Source of the DNA: Flavobacterium sp. 245
Lineage (GTDB): Bacteria > Bacteroidota > Bacteroidia > Flavobacteriales > Flavobacteriaceae
Direction of reading: 5' to 3'
Length of the DNA stretch: 64,000 nucleotides
Assembly (NCBI RefSeq): GCF_004362055.1
Contig: NZ_SNXB01000008.1
Span: 177,111 to 241,110 of the forward strand
Under the pieces are notes generated by a model that saw nothing but the letters and a program-made list of their open reading frames with translations, searched no databases and had not been told where the DNA came from. Each line of letters begins with the position of its first letter. The first letter of the stretch is position 1. This document shows, one piece after another, positions 61,311 through 64,000 of the stretch. The position numbers and the translations under genes are program-made.

Positions 61311-61318
61311 CATCTTTG
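61311..61318 (+). promoter_or_regulatory. -7 element of the porin gene (CATCTTTG)
   Basis: nnTCTTTGCA, 27 bp before ATG 61346; matches the receptor gene element. Confidence 0.6.
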
Positions 61319-61345
61319 CATCCTGAAACTAAGGGTAAAAGAAAA

Positions 61346-62656
61346 ATGATAAAAAAAATAGTTCTTGTGATGACAATGTTGCTTACAATTGCGATAAATG
61401 CACAAGATGTAAATCAGCAGAATGTAAATAAACAAGAAGTAAAAAACGAAGTACTTCGTATTTTAGATTCTATCAATAAAGCAAAACTTCCAGACACTAA
61501 ATCTGGAGGAGGTATCGAAGAGCATTGGTATGACAAAATCTCTTTAAGAGGTTACGCCCAAATAAGGTACAATGGTTTGTTTTCGACAAACGATAAAGTT
61601 GCCTGCGACCAATGTGACAGATCTTGGGGTACAACTTCAACTGCTCCTGACGCAAAAGCCAACAACGGACTCTTTATTCGTCGTGCTCGTTTAGTCTTTT
61701 CAGGACAAGTTCATCCAAATGTGTTTTTCTATTTCCAACCTGATTTTGCTAGTTCACCAGTAACTGGAATCCAAAATTTCGTCCAAATTCGTGATTTATA
61801 TTTTGATCTTTCTTTTGATAAGAAAAGGGAATACCGTGTACGTGTAGGACAAAGTAAAATTCCATATGGTTTCATAAACATGCAGTCTAGTTCGCAACGT
61901 TTGACATTAGATCGTGCCGATGCTATAAACAGTTCAATAGCAAATGAACGTGATTTAGGACTAATTTTTTATTGGGCGCCAGCCGAAATCAGAAAGCGTT
62001 TTGAAATGCTAGTAAAAGATGGTTATAAAGGTTCAGGCGATTTTGGTGTGTTTGCATTTGGAGTTTATAATGGACAAATTGCTAATAAAATTGATGCCAA
62101 CAGAGATTTGAATGTAGTAGCCAGAGTATCTTATCCTTTTGTAATTGGTAGCCAGATTATTGAACCGGGAATTCAGGCTTATGATGGAAAGTGGGCTTTT
62201 ACAGATGAAATTTCTACTGGCGTTATTGTTAATGATCCTAAATATGTGAAGGACGAAAGAATAGGTGCAACTTTTGTTTTGTACCCAAAACCTTTCGGAA
62301 TCCAAACCGAATATAATATTGGTAAAGGACCTCGTTATAACACTACAACAAAAACAGTTGATGTATCTAGTTTGAATGGAGGTTATGTTTTACTAAATTA
62401 TAAATGGGATATCAAAAAACAGCATATTTATCCTTACGCCCAATTTCAATATTATGACGGAGGAAAAAAATATGAAAAAGATGCTAGAAGTTACGTCGTG
62501 AGAGATTACCAATTTGGTATCGAATGGCAGCCAATCAAAGCATTTGAATTAACTGCAGAATATGTTATCGCCGACAGAACTTTTGAAGACAGCGCCCGCC
62601 CGATTAATAGACAAGAAGGTAATTTGCTACGATTACAGGCGCAGTTTAACTTCTAA
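61346..62656 (+). CDS. OprO/OprP-type phosphate-selective porin
   Basis: The 436-aa protein has a signal peptide (about 1-18, ending AINAQ), a coiled polar stretch rich in Gln/Asn/Lys (20-50), and a barrel with the family-typical FIRRARLVFSGQVHPNVFFYFQPDF (quoted in part: RRARLVFSGQVHPNVFF) and C-terminal LLRLQAQFNF. OprP and OprO channels admit phosphate or pyrophosphate across the outer membrane under starvation. The ATG at 61346 is preferred to one 30 bp upstream, which would overlap the -7 region. It ends 2 bp before the stop of the convergent glycosyltransferase. Confidence 0.88.
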   Translation: MIKKIVLVMTMLLTIAINAQDVNQQNVNKQEVKNEVLRILDSINKAKLPDTKSGGGIEEHWYDKISLRGYAQIRYNGLFSTNDKVACDQCDRSWGTTSTAPDAKANNGLFIRRARLVFSGQVHPNVFFYFQPDFASSPVTGIQNFVQIRDLYFDLSFDKKREYRVRVGQSKIPYGFINMQSSSQRLTLDRADAINSSIANERDLGLIFYWAPAEIRKRFEMLVKDGYKGSGDFGVFAFGVYNGQIANKIDANRDLNVVARVSYPFVIGSQIIEPGIQAYDGKWAFTDEISTGVIVNDPKYVKDERIGATFVLYPKPFGIQTEYNIGKGPRYNTTTKTVDVSSLNGGYVLLNYKWDIKKQHIYPYAQFQYYDGGKKYEKDARSYVVRDYQFGIEWQPIKAFELTAEYVIADRTFEDSARPINRQEGNLLRLQAQFNF

Positions 62657-62658
62657 TA

Positions 62659-63729
62659 TTATTCTTCAAAAACTGAAAATAATTTATCCCAGTCAATATC
62701 ATTTTTAAATTGGGACAATCCTTTAAACGACTTTACTTTTGAAAGATCTTCAATGGTAAAGTCGTTTTGCATTGCATACGGTACCAAATTTTCTTCCTGA
62801 AGTTTTATCGCTAAATACTCCTGTTCATATTGCCCCGGAGTTGGAATAAAAAAGGCTTTTTTGCCCAATTTTGCCAAATCCATAACGGTCGTATATCCAG
62901 AACGGCAAAGAACAAATTCACTTTCGTTAAAAGTTTGTTCAAGCTGTTTTGAATTCATAAAATTATAATAGGTAACATTTCCAGCTTGCCATTTGCTTTG
63001 TACTTTCTCTACAATACCTTGTATAAAAACAACTTTTCCCTTAAAATTAGCCGCTTCTTTTTGAAGTTTTTCGTCCAAATACGTTCGTTGCGGTTCAGGG
63101 CCAGACAAAATAATCATTAAATCATATTGTTTTGGCGTTTCTTTTTGACGCATTCTGCTCAAAGGCCCAATATATTTTAAGTTAAGTTCATTGGTTTTTA
63201 AATGACCTAATTCGCCTGTAAGATTCGTTTCTCCATTTGTATCAGGAACCCAGCATTCTGTATATTTTTTAATGAAATATTGATGACATTTACTGGTAAA
63301 CCAAGTTGTGTTTCCTGTCATAACATTCAATTGATGCGTCATAAAAACAGACGGAATTTTTCTGCTGAAAACACCTAAACGATTGTCAGAAATGATGCCG
63401 TCAATGCCGTGTTTTTTAATCCAGCTGTTCACGATTTTTTTCTCGTCTAGAATGGCTGTGATCATTTTAGGAAGATTCTTAATCAGTTTCCATTTAAAAT
63501 TTTTGCCATTTTTAGCATATTCAATATGGTAAGAAGGCAGTTCTAAAGTTTGTATATACGGAAATTCTTTTCGCAATAAAGCAAGCGCAACACCATCAGA
63601 AGCAATAATCGGAATAAAATTATTCTCTTGAAGCGCTTTGATAATTGGGATACATCTAGTGGCATGGCCTAATCCCCAGTTTAATGGAGCAACTAAAATT
63701 GTTTTGTTCGCAGAATAGTCAATGCTCAT
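62659..63729 (-). CDS. MurG-like glycosyltransferase
   Basis: The 356-aa GT-B protein shows WGLGHATRCIPIIKAL (nucleotide-sugar glycine motif), ILSGPEPQRTYL and CRSGYTTVMDLAKLGKKAFFIPTPGQYEQEYLA, the C-terminal donor-binding block (quoted in part: RSGYTTVMDLAKLGKK). This resembles MurG and related family 28/UDP-GlcNAc transferases, but it is not murG itself: the sequence lacks the MurG N-terminal signature and no mur genes adjoin. Acceptor unknown; possibly a surface glycolipid. Confidence 0.82.
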   Translation of the reverse strand: MSIDYSANKTILVAPLNWGLGHATRCIPIIKALQENNFIPIIASDGVALALLRKEFPYIQTLELPSYHIEYAKNGKNFKWKLIKNLPKMITAILDEKKIVNSWIKKHGIDGIISDNRLGVFSRKIPSVFMTHQLNVMTGNTTWFTSKCHQYFIKKYTECWVPDTNGETNLTGELGHLKTNELNLKYIGPLSRMRQKETPKQYDLMIILSGPEPQRTYLDEKLQKEAANFKGKVVFIQGIVEKVQSKWQAGNVTYYNFMNSKQLEQTFNESEFVLCRSGYTTVMDLAKLGKKAFFIPTPGQYEQEYLAIKLQEENLVPYAMQNDFTIEDLSKVKSFKGLSQFKNDIDWDKLFSVFEE

Positions 63730-63875
63730 AGTTTAACGCTTTTTGAAAACGAAGATAAAGAAATATGTTTTTGATGATATTTCGGACATATTACTAAATT
63801 ATTAACTGAATATTTTTTTTGAGATGCTGAGGTTCTAAGTTGCTAAAGATTCTAAGCTTTTCGTTCTCTGCAAAT

Positions 63876-63903
63876 AAAAAAGCCGAACGTAAGTTCGGCT
63901 TTT
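63876..63903. terminator. Terminator hairpin near the window end
   Basis: AAAAAGCCGAAC-GTAA-GTTCGGCTTTT, perfect stem with flanking A/T runs. No gene ends nearby on the plus strand, so it probably serves a minus-strand gene beyond the window. Confidence 0.75.
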
Positions 63904-63904
63904 A

Positions 63905-64000
63905 ATCTCAGTATCTCAGTATCTCAGTATCTCAGTATCTCAGTATCTCAGTATCTCAGTATCTCAGTATCTCAGTATCTCAGTATCTCAGTATCTCAGT
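63905..64000. repeat. Octamer array ATCTCAGT, 12 units, cut by window end
   Basis: Twelve perfect copies of the 8-bp unit ATCTCAGT run to the last base; the true length is unknown. Confidence 0.95.

Noticed and set aside
63905..64000. Possible CRISPR array
   Set aside because: The repeat unit is 8 bp with no spacers and no cas genes are present.

Overview
The window looks like a chromosomal segment of a Flavobacterium-type member of the Bacteroidota. It is AT-rich. Many genes have a TAnnTTTG -7 promoter element instead of a sigma70-type -10 box, and Shine-Dalgarno sequences are rare. It carries a type IX secretion C-terminal signal, a TonB-dependent receptor with a carboxypeptidase-like N-terminal domain, and several lineage-typical families (DUF3098, DUF4271, DUF4296, DUF5686). 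No rRNA, CRISPR array, transposase or phage gene was seen. One tRNA (Ala, GGC) is present.

Layout. 0.2-3.5 kb: an FAD oxidoreductase, mtgA and an LpxR-like lipid A deacylase in an overlapping run, then a small membrane protein. 3.5-4.8 kb: a gene-poor stretch with two structured RNA-like repeats, an overlooked 58-aa membrane protein gene and the tRNA. 4.8-9.5 kb: enoyl-CoA hydratase, queD, lpxH, a seven-haem lipoprotein cytochrome and two paralogous small proteins. 9.6-21 kb: a recJ-MFS-hydrolase operon, hopJ-like, rsmI, tdk, rpoN and asnS, with a 687-bp tandem-repeat region at 17.3-18.0 kb. 21-28 kb: an RND/MMPL exporter, an SMR exporter, a LytS/LytTR two-component pair and a CPA2 antiporter. 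28-37 kb: a DUF5686 outer-membrane protein, pyrH-frr, and ftsX-DUF3098-uppP-truB. 37-54 kb: a ModE-like regulator divergent from leuS, a hydrolase/ECF sigma/membrane protein trio, a Zn protease, an Lrp regulator, DUF4271-hemD, a DPM1-like transferase, pyrC, tyrS and an acyl-protein synthetase-like gene.

The most coherent functional unit is at 54.8-62.7 kb. A beta-helix lipoprotein and a large TonB-dependent receptor are divergent from a PhoB-like regulator, a PhoR-like kinase and an OprO/OprP-type porin. The receptor and porin promoters share one architecture: three TTAACA-like half-sites at an 11-bp period, a 9-bp gap, then an nnTCTTTGCA -7 element. I infer a phosphate-starvation regulon whose operator resembles the Bacillus PhoP box but sits on a Bacteroidota-type promoter.

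Other points of interest are an ~65-residue insertion in LeuS just before the KMSKS loop, a decayed copy of the acyltransferase 3' end on the far side of a small membrane gene, a 25-codon ORF followed by a terminator, and several families of intergenic palindromes and octamer arrays.
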